Origin: Callaeas wilsoni
Lineage: Eukaryota > Chordata > Aves > Passeriformes > Callaeidae
DNA length: 64,000 bases
Direction: 5' to 3'
NCBI GenBank assembly: GCA_013398955.1
Contig: VWPU01001212.1
Span: 1-64,000 of the forward strand
The position numbers and the translations under genes were made by a program. The notes beneath the pieces were generated by a model. That model saw only the letters and a program-made list of their open reading frames with translations, made no database searches and was not told where the DNA came from. Below are positions 35,401 through 46,700 of this stretch, in pieces. The stretch's first letter is position 1; each line of letters begins with the position of its first letter.

Positions 35401-38289
35401 AGAGATTCTCAGTAGAAATAAATGCTTTTGTGGTGAAACAAAAAAACTCTGGGTGAAAGCAAAAATGCAAAAATAAATTCCCATACCTCTGCTGAGTATG
35501 AAGAAGGATGAAGTGTGCTCCTGTGCAGAAGGCAAGCAGAAACCTGAGTACTGTTCAGGTCAGGCTGTAAATCCACTGAACTCAGGGGTTATTCACAGCC
35601 ATGGCAGGGCTAACAGCAATTCCTGTTGTAAAACTGAACTTTAGCTTTTACTCATTTCTCAGCAACTGTTCTGGATATTGGCCATTTCTCAATATCCTCT
35701 TAAGTATTTTGTCTTGGACTAGAAATCTGGAGATCATTTCCATGTATCTAAATATTTATTCTGAGACTTTTCAATGATTAATGTGCATTTAATCCCCTAC
35801 CTATGTGACTGAACATGAAAATGCAAATAACTTAGTGACTAATTATATCCTTGAAATCTGGTTCTCTTTTTTCCTTTTTTGGTCCCCTAACTATTTTAGT
35901 TTCGTTCTCCAAAGCAAAACTCTGTTATCCTGGCATTCCCTGCTAGTCCTATCAACCCTTCCAGCTGAAGGAGTGCTCAGGCCCTTGGATGTGCACTGAC
36001 CAAGAGCCAATCCCCCAGTGTAAAATCTCTCCCGCGAATGAGTCACTGGGTAGCGAGCTCAGCAGTGTTTATTTTCCCTGCCCTGCACAATAAGGGATGA
36101 CGTGTACTGCAAATCCTGAGGCCTCTAATGCAATTTAAAGCTGTTCATAACAAAGAACAGAGAATAATATCAAATTTTATTTCGGTGCACTAAAGGGAGA
36201 AGGTGCCATCTGTTCTTTATGTTGCTGCTAATGAATATGCAGAAGAGAGGGACCCAGTCAGGAGTGGCACCGCGCTGCTGCAGGAGCAGCAGCAAGACCA
36301 ATCCCCAAAGGGACTTTTCCTGCAGGGTATGGACACATCCCTGGTCTGGACCCCAAGGAGAGGACTCACTGCCAGGCAGACCCTGAGTTAGGACCTGCGT
36401 TTGCCTCAGCGACAGGAAACAGCTTTAAACTGGGAAGGGATGGAGGAGGGGCTTATTTATGCAGCCAGACCTCCCCAGCTGGAGCTTAAATGCTACAAAC
36501 TTGGAGAGTGGCTGGAAGAGGCTCAGCCACGGCCAAGGACTACGCACAAGCACTTGGGGCCAGAGAAAGAGCTCTTCTGGTCCTTGCAGTAAACACCACA
36601 TTCCTAATAATTTGCAGTTAGCTCAGCTGTGAAAATGCATGGCAGAAGCTTTGGCGTGGGGTGTGTTATGTCAACAGGAAACAAAGGAAATGTACCTGCA
36701 TCTTTTGCATGTGCGGGCAAGGGAAGAACAATTGGCAAGGGTTTTCCAGCTGCAGAAATGCTTTCATGGTTTTAGGAGCAAAGTCTTTTGTAAGACTGTG
36801 TTATAACGAAGGTTTGGACTGAGACCTTCCGGGAGAGATTAAAGGAAGGCACGGAATTACTGCATGACAAAGAATGAAAGCTCGTCAAGAAAGAGAGGTA
36901 AATCACGGAAGGAGGAGGACAGTGCCTTGACAGAAGGGGCAAAGTAAAAAATCAAGATGCTGCAAGTAAGGGCTTGACACAAGGGGTCATGTGAAGTTCA
37001 AAGTCAGACTCTAGAAAAAATTGGCATGTGAAGAGGCATAGCCTGTGACAGCCAGCATAAACTAACTCCTGTGTAGGTAAAGGTTGCGCAAAAATCTAAT
37101 GCATTGCATTGCTGTGCACAAGGATTGGCAAGAACCTGTGGATTGTGCATAGCCTGGACAGAGAGAAAAGGAAATATGCTCCTACCCCAAACAAATCCTG
37201 CAGAGAAACAAAACCAGTGCAGGCTGTCAGGAGTGAACCAGCCCTCTGAAGGCAGAGGAGTATCTGTGGATCCCAAGCTGGACACATGCAAGAGCAGTGC
37301 AGACAAGCTGTGCTGGGTGAAAAGTTCCAATTTCCAGTGACTGCAGGCAAAAATGCTCTTTGAGTTATAATGCTGTCATGCCTCTGTTCCCATCAGCAGG
37401 ATGCCTTTATGCTGGGCCAGAGCAATGAAGGAGGGATCAGAGGGATGTTCTCCAGGGGATATGAGCGCTCTGAACCCAAAGAAGAGATAACTCGTGCAGC
37501 AGGGCTTTGTAGGGCCTCCTGACACACAGTGCTGACCAAGAGAAGTTCAGAATGTGAAGCTGAGTCCTTGATTCTGGGTAATTTCTGAAGCACAGGTATA
37601 ACCCTTTTCCCTCTGCATATCAAACCTCGAGCTCTGGCTTCAGGAAGAGGCCTGTCTGCCAGGATGACTGGGCAGCATCTTGTGCTGTAATTAAGCCTCC
37701 AAACAAAATGCAAGAGGGTGACCTCTGAGCAGCCCACTGCCATCCCTCACACTCACAGACCTGTCCTTTCTCCCCCAGCAATCGTGGGCTGTGTTTGTGG
37801 CAGCACCCTCTGCCCCTCACACCAGCCCTGCCCTCTCTGTGTTCCAGGCAGCTGAATTGTTCTCACTGCTCTGACATGAGCAGCTTCCCAACAGAGACTG
37901 TTTTTTCATCAATACCAGCTTCCCAGAGCCTTTTTTTAAATTATTTTTTCCCCAGACTGTTTGTTTACTAAAATGCTTACTCTAAAAATGTGTGTCTCCT
38001 TAATTTATTGGTCCACTAGAGAAAAGTGCATCATGTCTGAAACGCTTTAATAAGGATCTAAGGCGAGGGGTGATCAAATAAATGATAATTACAGTGTCAG
38101 AGAGGCATTCCCAGATCCCCCACCCTCCTCAGATGTCAGTGCGCTGCAATACCCGAGCCGGAAGCAGGTGTTGAAAGCCGGAGTGATGCTCCTGATAGCC
38201 ACACACCTGCAGCAGCTCTTCCCTGCCCTGCTGGACACGGAGGAGTCCTTAGCACAACAGCTCTCCCAGCAGTGCTGGTGACTAACACT
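32498..38289. other. Intergenic, no gene seen
   Basis: About 5.8 kb without a recognisable gene. AT-rich stretches at 33330-33800 and 35640-35900 are plain. Two segments look more structured: 36020-36240 and 37980-38110, the latter with GTGATCAAATAAATGATAAT. GC-richer sequence at 34010-34640 has only composition-driven open frames. Confidence 0.55.
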
Positions 38290-39059
38290 TAATGAGTCAG
38301 AGCACTGGGGGACTCAACAGCACGGCTTTTTAATGGGTTTTTCCTCGCTACCTCGCATGGATTACCACCCCATGTTGGTGGAAGATGAAAAGTCCATGGT
38401 GTCTGGAAAGCGAGGGCCCAGTTATGTTGTGTCCGAATGCAGAAAGGAGCCAGGTCATGGTTGGTAAGAGGAGTCTTGTTGTGGTGACTGAACCAACCGC
38501 AGGAATGCCCAGGGGGCCACAGAGCCCAGAAAAAGAGGATTAGTGGGCTGGCTCCAAAGGTTAAATGCCCCTCTGTGAGGATGGCTTCTCCCATTGAATT
38601 CCTGTGACCTGATGTGGGTTCGGTCTGTCTGACTGACAGCTGACAGACACCCCTTGTATCTCCTAAGAAAAGGCAGCCAAACCTGTCCTGCCCTTCCCTT
38701 CTTCCTATAGGTCACTGCTATGTCATTCCCGCCTTTCCTGTACCCCTTTTAAGTGCATCACGAATGGAAATTCACTCTTTTCGTGTCTGGTCCCCTTCGA
38801 GGGAGTNCCCCTTCGAGTTCTCCAATAAACCCTTGGAATACCGACCGAAGGGCCACCTCCCTCATTGATCTCTGGCTACGCTTGGGCAATCCACAAGCCC
38901 CGGGTGCGCTTGGCTCCGTGCCTTCCACCGCACGGGCGAGGGAGCTGCCAGCGAGGCACACAGTGCCACAGAGTGTCCTCCTCTCACGTTGGGCACCTCT
39001 GGACAAGCTGCAGCTCTCCTGGCCCAGCCAGTGTGCCGGAGTACTAATATAGGGTCTGA
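38290..39059 (+). mobile_element. LTR-like fragment (possible ERV R/U5), boundaries unresolved
   Basis: The core around 38719-38900 has the layout of a retroviral LTR: a weak TATA-like TTTTAAG near 38747, then CTCCAATAAACCCTTGG with a poly(A) signal at 38824-38829, then a CpG-containing stretch like a U5 region. The decamer CCCCTTCGAG occurs twice, on either side of the undetermined base N at 38807. I could not find convincing TG/CA ends with a matching target duplication, so the full span given is only an outer limit. No viral coding remains were recognised. It could also be unique sequence. Confidence 0.4.
38807..38807. other. Undetermined base (N)
   Basis: The only N in the window. It falls between two copies of CCCCTTCGAG, so the local sequence may hide a collapsed or mis-sized tandem repeat in the assembly. 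Confidence 0.95.
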
Positions 39060-42000
39060 ATATGCAGGCTGGGGGGGCACAGGAGGGTTTTAAGGCAGGG
39101 GTCCCACGCCCCTGTGCAGCACGTTCTCCACCTTGGGGAATGTCTGCATGCAAAGGGGAAGGGTTTTCCACTGGTGCTTCAGCATACACAGAAAACCTCT
39201 GCTTTCCTCTCAGTTCCTCTCTTGCCAAGGCCACAGTGTTCATAGGAATCAAAAGTGTTCTCAGAGCTTTGTTAGGAGCACAAACCTCTTTTACACGAGG
39301 CTTTACCCCCAGACTTCTCTGTAGCATATTATATAGCTCCAAATGCCAATATTTGTACACTACAAACCTCAAAAACTAACTCCAGAAATTACAAGTAAAT
39401 CCATAGCTGCAGGTTTGTCCTCATGTCCTGAGAAACACCTTCTGCTCTGTGCTTTGGCCTTGTGCCCCACAGAGCACAGGGATTATCCCAGCGGTGATCG
39501 GGGGAAGGCCCTCAGGCTGAGGTGCAATGGAGGCAGCTCAAAAAGTCCCCCAGGTTTCTCTCAGGGAGGAAAAAAAGTGCAAAATATGTGTTGGGAGGTT
39601 GGGCAGAAGGCTTTTCTGAGGATTTCCAGTGAAGCTGTTCCCAGAGACTGAGCCGGAACCCAGCTGGTATATTGCAGGTAGAGAAGAGGATCTTTCCACC
39701 ATGACTCACCCCCAGCAGCATGTCCTCACACGGCCCAGCTCTTCATGTGCCCAGGCAGGGCCAAGGGGCTCCAGGCACCAGCTTCCTCAACCTCCACCTC
39801 CCCCAGTTTCAGCCCTCCTGAGCACTCTGGGTTGTAAGGTCTCCAGTGAAGTTCCTCCATAAATTATCTCTCAGCCTTTGCCTTGTACTGAGAATCCAGC
39901 AGCTACTTAATATTTATAATATGGATGGTGTTACACAGTGTATCAAAATATGCATATTATTTTATATCTAATGCTGCAAGTAGTGTCAGCTCTTTCATGT
40001 GGCATTGTGTGCTGCTGGTGAGGAAAAATGCTGGGGTTTAGCGTACATGGTCCAAACCTTTGTGGCATAGGGCTGATTTACAGTATGCTTCATGGGATGC
40101 TCTTTCAAAAAGGATTTAGTCCTTCTCAGGTGTTTCTGTTGTTGAAGATGTTTGTGGGAATGGCACAGGCAGAGCCCACAGCACCGGCAGTGACCAGAAC
40201 CCATCTCAATCACTCACTTCTGACAATCCTTATCTAAGGTACAGTGTTTGTCCAAGCACAGGGGAAGGCATGGTCTCTGCTCCCTGCTCCTCAGGCACCC
40301 AGAACCATCATGGTGTGATTAGGACACTCAGAATCACAGGATGGGAGCTAAATGCTGACTGTCAATGGAATTGCTAATGAGGACCTAAAGATGACATGGT
40401 GAATGATAGCAGATCAGTAATTGCTTTTTCCCTGTAGTAACTTAGCAATTAGAAATGGAAGAAGAAAATCAGGGTGAAATTTGAGAGCTGTGCTGTTTGG
40501 AGTACCTGCTTTTCTTTATTTTTAACCCTCTCTTTTGTCCCTCTAATCCCTTCTGCGATGATTTTGCTCCCTCACTCTGCGAAGTGCTGCATTATATTTG
40601 CAATGCCCTGTCACTCGCCTCCTGTCTGCAAGCTGTCTTCTTCAGGCATGAGCTTATTTAGACAAGTTGTCAGGCTGAATGGGAAAAATCTTAAATCAAT
40701 GTATTTCGGCATGCAATCATATATAGGCTAATTTATCTGCTGCCCCATACAGCCTGCCAGGTTAAAATGAGGTCTTTCAGGCATAGTGCCTCTGAAAGTC
40801 TCCTGATTAACAGAGCAATTTTTATTGGTAGGGCGACAACGCGATTGTTTTATGGTAATTGTTATCATTTGGACCTGTGTCTATGCAAATGGGGGAGATT
40901 AAAGTAGAGAAAATATAAAGATGATGAATATGCAGCATGTAGCCAAGATGGCAGAGGGATAGAAATATTTTCCACGTTATGTTCTCCACCGTGGCCAGGG
41001 CGGTGAAGGGCTGGCTCCTTTTCCAGCCACAGGGACATCCCCATCCTACAGTGGCAGCCAGCAGGACACCTGCCTGCAGGGGACAGAACTGTGCCCACTC
41101 TCAGTCCCACATTTCTGTCTCTCTATGCCCTGACACTGATCAAGGTGGCTGCCTCTCCTCCCCATCAAAGAGCTTTGAGGACAGAAAATAGATCAATGGA
41201 CAAAAAACATGAAGCAGTAGCACAAGTCACACCGGTGCAAGACTTCTTGAGGTGGACCCACTAGTCCTAAGGGTACAAACCCTTTTGGGGTGTGTTTAAA
41301 TGTATTTCAACTGTTCTTTTGCTGGCTTTCCTGATCATTACTTCCTATCACTTCTATTTCTCTTGCCTGTTTTTAAGTGAAGCTTGGATGTGTGAAATAC
41401 ATTGTCTCTACAGGCATGGACCTTTCTAACCCTCACTGGCACAAAACGACACAGCAAAACTATGCCACCAGTAAATCTAATCCCTCACCTGGGAAGAACT
41501 TCCTCTACAAATAAAGAGTACTCCAGTCTCTATCTCCTCAGCTCTGCTGCCCCTGAAATGGAAAATAAAACCCCTGTGAGGAAGGTCTGGGCCGTCAGTG
41601 CCAGACTTTCTTGAGGAAACCAGCAGCAGGTCAGGAGTGTGCAGATGCCCACTGAGCCTGGATCTTCCCACTAAGAGCTGGACTGAGCTCAGCAACTCAC
41701 TTTAGATAAATCGCTGAGCATGAGATCATACCTTTTTTTTTTCCTTTTTTTATATTACGTTATTGAGGCTTATGGCAAGGGGAGCAGGACAGCAAATTTT
41801 GTCTCTATTAAAGCATGTCAGGCTTTTTCTGGTTTGTAATAGATTTTAGTATCCATGTGGGAGATCATCTCTGGCTGTTGCCTGCAGTTACAGCTGCACA
41901 GCCCGAGCCGCTGCAGCCTCCCTTTTTCTGCATCTGCTGTAAATGAGGAGATCAGTGTAGCCCCTCTGTTCTTCTTCATGTGCCACCATCCTCAGCTGTG

Positions 42001-42378
42001 TATTTTTGCCTTGCAAGCCTTAGCCACTCATTCTCACGGCATCTCTCAGCTGCCAGTAGCCGCTGTTCACCTGTTCTCTCTCTTTCAGGAATGCTGCTGG
42101 AGTATGGACTGACTCTGCCTTGCCCAAAGTCCCTGAAGAAGGGTAATCACCAGCAAGAACCTGTGCACAGCAAGGGTCATGCCCAAGATCCTAATGTATC
42201 CATGGATGGGACTGCTCCTCACTTTTGAGGAGGAAGGCAAGTGATTTTACAAGTTTGATGACACTTGTGCCTGAGCAGATCAGGCCTGCAGTGCTCCAGT
42301 GTCAGAGATGCTCTGTCTTCCACCAGGCATTGCTCAGGGTTCTGGTCCTGTCCTCGAGGCCAGGGCACGTGGGAAGGT
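39060..42378. other. Intergenic, no gene seen
   Basis: About 3.3 kb with no recognisable gene. The part 40540-40960 is a candidate conserved regulatory element, with an octamer ATGCAAAT at 40883-40890, a CCAAT-type box at 40824-40828 and a SOX-like ATTGTT at 40844-40849. A T-rich run lies at 41732-41750. Confidence 0.55.
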
Positions 42379-42943
42379 TGCACTGGTTTTAGCTGGGACA
42401 GAGTTAATTTTCTTCACAGTATCTTGCACGGGGTTATGTTTTGGGTTTGTGCTAAAAACAGTGTTGATAATTCCTGTATGTTTTAGTCGTTGACTTACGC
42501 AGAGCAAAGGCCTTTTCTGCCCCTCAGGGGGCTGGGCGTGCACAAGGAGTTGGGAGGGGACACGGCTGGGACACCTGAGACCAGCTGACCACAGGGATAT
42601 CCCAGAGCACGTGGCACCGTGACCAGCGTATAGAGCTGGGGGAAGAAGAAGGAAGCGAGGGACGTTCAGAGCGATGGTGTTTGTCTTCCCAAATCACCAT
42701 TACGTATGATGGAATCCTGCTGTCCTGGAGATGGCTGAGCACCTGCCTGCCCCTGGGAATGAATTTCTTGTTTGCTTGTGTGAGTGCTGCTTTGGCTTTA
42801 CCTGTTAAACTGTCTTTATCTCAACCCGTGGATTTTCTCACATTTACTCTTCTGATTCTCTGCCCCACCCATCCCACCTGGAGAGAGTGATCAAGAGGCT
42901 GTGTGGGCATAGCTACCACCTGGGGTTAAACCACAACATGCAC
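42379..42943 (+). mobile_element. Solo LTR, avian ERVL-like, with perfect 5-bp TSD
   Basis: The LTR is 42384-42938 (555 bp), begins TGGTTTTAGCTGGGACAGAG and ends GGGGTTAAACCACAACA. Identical TGCAC lies at 42379-42383 and 42939-42943. A 5-bp duplication fits ERVL- or ERV1-type integrases; the sequence resembles the common bird LTR family with GCTGGGACAGAGTTAATTTT near the 5' end and AAACTGTCTTTATCTCAACC near the 3' end, as I remember it. The TATA region is degenerate (GCGTATAGAGCTGGGG near 42627) and the poly(A) signal has decayed to GTTAAA (near 42805). No internal retroviral sequence adjoins it. Confidence 0.93.
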
Positions 42944-43154
42944 ATCTTCCTTAAAAGCTTAATTTCCTTAGCTGCCCAAGAAGAGAGCCAGTGCCTGCAA
43001 TAACCGAGGTTTGTCATGAGTGGGGAAAACTGAATACACTGAAGACACATTTCTCTCTGCTCTGCTGTCCTGTTTCATTCCTCTTTCCCTGTGTTTCTGA
43101 ATGCAACCAAAACCTGGCCTTGAAAGCCCAATACACCAAAGTATAACTTTTTGT
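42944..43154. other. Short unique spacer between solo LTR and CR1
   Basis: About 210 bases of ordinary intergenic sequence with no recognisable feature. Confidence 0.5.
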
Positions 43155-43746
43155 CTTGGATCAGCAATTGTGTGACCAGCAGGACCAGGACAGTGACTGT
43201 CTCTCTGTACTCAGCACTGGTGAGGCCACACCTCCAATCCTGGGTTCAGTTTTGTGCCTCTCACTACATTAAGGGGCTGGAGTGTGTCCAGAAGAGGGCA
43301 ATGGAGGGGGGAAGGGTCTGCAGCACAAGTCCTGTGAGGAGCAGCTGAGGGAGCTGGGGGAGTTTAGCCTGGAGAAAAGGAGGCTCAGGGGAGTCCTTAT
43401 TGCTCTCTACAACTCCCTGAAAGGAGGCTGTAGCCACGTGAGGGTTGAACTCTTCTCCCAAGTAACAAGTGATGGAACAAGAGGAAATGGCCTCAAGTCG
43501 TGCCAGGGAATGCTTCAGTTGGATATTAGGAAAGATTTCTTCATGGAAAGGTTTATCAAGCACTGGAACGGGCTGTCCAGGGGAGTGGCTGAGTCCCCAC
43601 CCCTGGAGGTATTTAACAGATGTGTAGATGTGGCATTTGGGACGCAGTTTTGTGGTGAACTTGGAAGTGTTGGGATAATGGCTGGGGCTCAGTGATCTTA
43701 GAGGTCTTTTCCAACGTAAATGAGTCCATGATTCTATAATTCTATA
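43155..43746 (+). mobile_element. CR1 LINE, 3' part, decayed ORF2 C-terminus
   Basis: The translation on the + strand shows [18 protein letters not shown] (43151-43348 frame), then [34 protein letters not shown] and [18 protein letters not shown] (43282-43695 frame), the C-terminal part of CR1 ORF2. A frameshift separates the pieces. The 3' end carries GAGGTCTTTTCCAACGTAAA and finishes with ATGATTCTATAATTCTATA octamer-like repeats, the usual CR1 terminus. It is 5'-truncated, 210 bases after the solo LTR, and shows no target duplication, as expected for CR1. Confidence 0.93.
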
Positions 43747-46700
43747 TTTAGCAGTATTTCCTTATGAGCCTCTGTTGTTCAATGACATTTGATTCACCGT
43801 AACAGAGAGATTGTTTGGTTTGGCGTTCTGTTCAGTCACGGTGTGGGTCGTGGACCCAACCATGGACCTGATCGGAGAGATTCCCTCACCACTCTCATCC
43901 CTCACACTCCAGCTGGCAACACAGAAACTGAAAATTTCAAAGCATCTCCACTAAGGGGAAAGGATAATAAAAGTGTTTTGTCATTCAGGGCTACCTCTTA
44001 TTCTCTTCCATTCACCATCACACAGTCTTTCCTTGCAGGGCTCACCCCACATCAGAGATGTGCAGTTTCATCACTTCCATTGCTTTCAATAGTGTTTTCC
44101 CCAAGAAGTCATCCTGATAAAGCCACAGGCCCATTCCAGCATGCTCTTCTCTTTGAGGAGCATTGGCCAAGCAATGTGCGTAAGGAACTTTCGCTCATGA
44201 GTTACACAGACCTGAAGACATGTCTCAGAGCTGTCCCTTCCCTGTGTCACCGGCAGACATCTGTGTCACAGATGAGGCAGCAGTCAGGCTCAGCTTTGTC
44301 ACTGCAAGGAGCTTACTGCAGCTCCCCGTCCAGAGAGACTTGATTTTTTAAAGCTGAAAGCCAAATTGCTGGAACAAAATCCTACTATTTCAACAGGAAA
44401 ATCTGTTCAGCTGGAGCTGGGTTGCAGAAGAGGACAGATATCTCATTTTGTGTAAGACACCAGCAGGTAATCTGATGCTTTTCTATGACTAACACAATAG
44501 GTCACATTTGAATGGTCGATGGAGAGATGAGAGGTTCCATATTATATTACCAAATCCCTGAGCCATCTGGTTCCTAATGGCTTCTTTCAAAACAAAGGGA
44601 ATAAAACTTCCAAATTGTGCAATGCAAACCGACATCCTCTCTTAGACAGAAGATGCCCATTGCTTTACATCAGCAAATGAGATCAATGCCTCCATCAATT
44701 ACAGTTTCAGGTATTTCTGCCCATGCACTTAATGGCAAATATATCCTCCTCATTGCTCAGGCTGGTTTAGTCCATCCCTGGGAACCACAGGTTGGAAAGT
44801 GGAGGGCAGTGGCTGTTGCCACAGTGAGCGTTTGTTTCCAGTAGGGCGGGGGAGGTTGGATGGCACAAAGATGGGGAAAAGCCCGGCAGGAGCATGGGGC
44901 TTGGCAGGGTGCTGTGGGCTGTGCCACCTGTCCCAGCTGTGGTGACACAGTGCTGGGGTGAGTAGCACACTGGGGGACATGTCCTTGTCCTCATCCCTGT
45001 GCCCTGGGGTGGCAACTGCTGGCTGGGCTCTGCCACCAGAACCAGGTGCTTCCTCATGACCCACGTGAGCTAGGCCTGTAGATGAGGAACAAGAGCCTTT
45101 CCTATGTCACATCCTTTTTCTGTGATTATGCTTTGACACCAGGAGCATGTGCAGTGGGCCCTTTGCTCATAGCTTGGCTTCTGCCACAGCTTGGAACCTT
45201 TTGGGAAGGATTCCTCAGAAAAGCTCCTATGCTCACAGGGGCTCACCTGCTCAAGGAGAGGTGCCCCATGCCAGCCCAGATCCTGGGCTGGGTGAAATGC
45301 AAAGTGCAGACAGAAAACCCTGAAGAAATAAAGTGTTTTTAAGGGGGAGCTGCCGCCTTTGCTTCAAGGCCAAGCCCCCAGCACAGCCACGAGATGCCAT
45401 CACAGCCTGGGTAGGTCAGCCATGCTGGTGCCTTTTGAATTACAGATCTGAGCACAGTATCCATGGCAGTGACAGCCACGGGGGCTCTCAGCAGACAAGA
45501 CAAAAGTCTGTGGTCATTGAAGCCCATGCCACGCTCACCAAACTGGTAAAATTGCCTGAGCTGGTTTGCTTAAGTGATAGCCCAGTAATGTTTATTATTT
45601 GTGGTTTGCAGTTGCAAAGCTGCCCCAGGGAAGCCCAGGCCAGGAGTTTTTCCATCCATGCTTTCACTGGTGTGAAGTGTTTGATGATGTGGATTTGCTT
45701 GTTGTCTAGCAAACGCCCTGAGCCCCCTCCCCACGCTGCAGCCTCTGCTCCAGGTGCTCCTGGGCCACAGCAAGATGTGTGCAGAGCTGCTGACGTGTTC
45801 TGCCTTTGGTCCTACATGTCCTTGTAATTTGAATTAAAGCCGTACACAAATGAAAGGACACAAAATGCATATATTTATTATTCTGTATTTATCGCTTGTA
45901 TAGTTTAGCCAAGAACATCACAACACTGTGAGATGCTATCAGGGATTACACAGCCAATAAGTATGGTGTATTATCAGCATACTATAGCCCCATTATGTAT
46001 AATTATAAATGTTTATGGATACCCCATCACAGGCCAGCAAAGTTCTTGGTTACATTTGTGATACGCTGCTTGTTGCGTCACGCTCACGAATGTTCTGCTA
46101 CCTCTAATTATGTACATTTATAGATGTACGCTGTACTTAGCGCACACTATAATGTTTGCACCATCAATCAGAGTCATCCTGTTGATAGGCCAGCTGATGT
46201 TTATTTGCTTAATGTCTTCTGATCCTTTAAACATCTGTCTTTTAAGTGGTGGGTGCCTTACAATGGATTCATCCAGCAGTTAGACCTGACTTACACAACT
46301 GATTAAGTCAGTTGGCAAAACCCTGGTTTCCCTACAAGCTGCTGGCCGAGAACCTGGCAGTTCCACAGGGGCCTGGGTTTCACCACTTGTGGCTGGGTTA
46401 CACATCAGCTTATTTAGGAAGAGCACTGACTTTGGTGGGGTTTGGGGTTGCTGCAGACCTGCACCCAGCTCTCAAGTGAAAGGCTGGATTATGGGCTGCA
46501 ACACCACCCAAAATCTGGGCTGCCAGCTGTAGCTCCTCTCTATTGCTTGCTCAAGGGTAAGAATTCTTGGGTCTGCAAGAAGCATTGGTCTGCTCTGCTC
46601 CTTTGGTGCTTTTCCTAATGTCTATTGAATTGCTCCTCCCTTTGTACTGTATAATTTAGATCTGGTTGAGTACAGAGTATTTTATTTATTTATGTATTCA

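Noticed and set aside
38758..39372. 204-codon minus strand frame containing the undetermined base
   Set aside because: It runs across the LTR-like fragment and includes the N; no domain is visible.
43789..44343. 184-codon + strand frame directly after the CR1 copy
   Set aside because: No family recognised, no splice or poly(A) context, and no codon pattern suggesting a gene. Treated as chance.
45333..45827. 164-codon + strand frame
   Set aside because: No recognisable domain and overlapping antisense frames; chance is the simplest reading.
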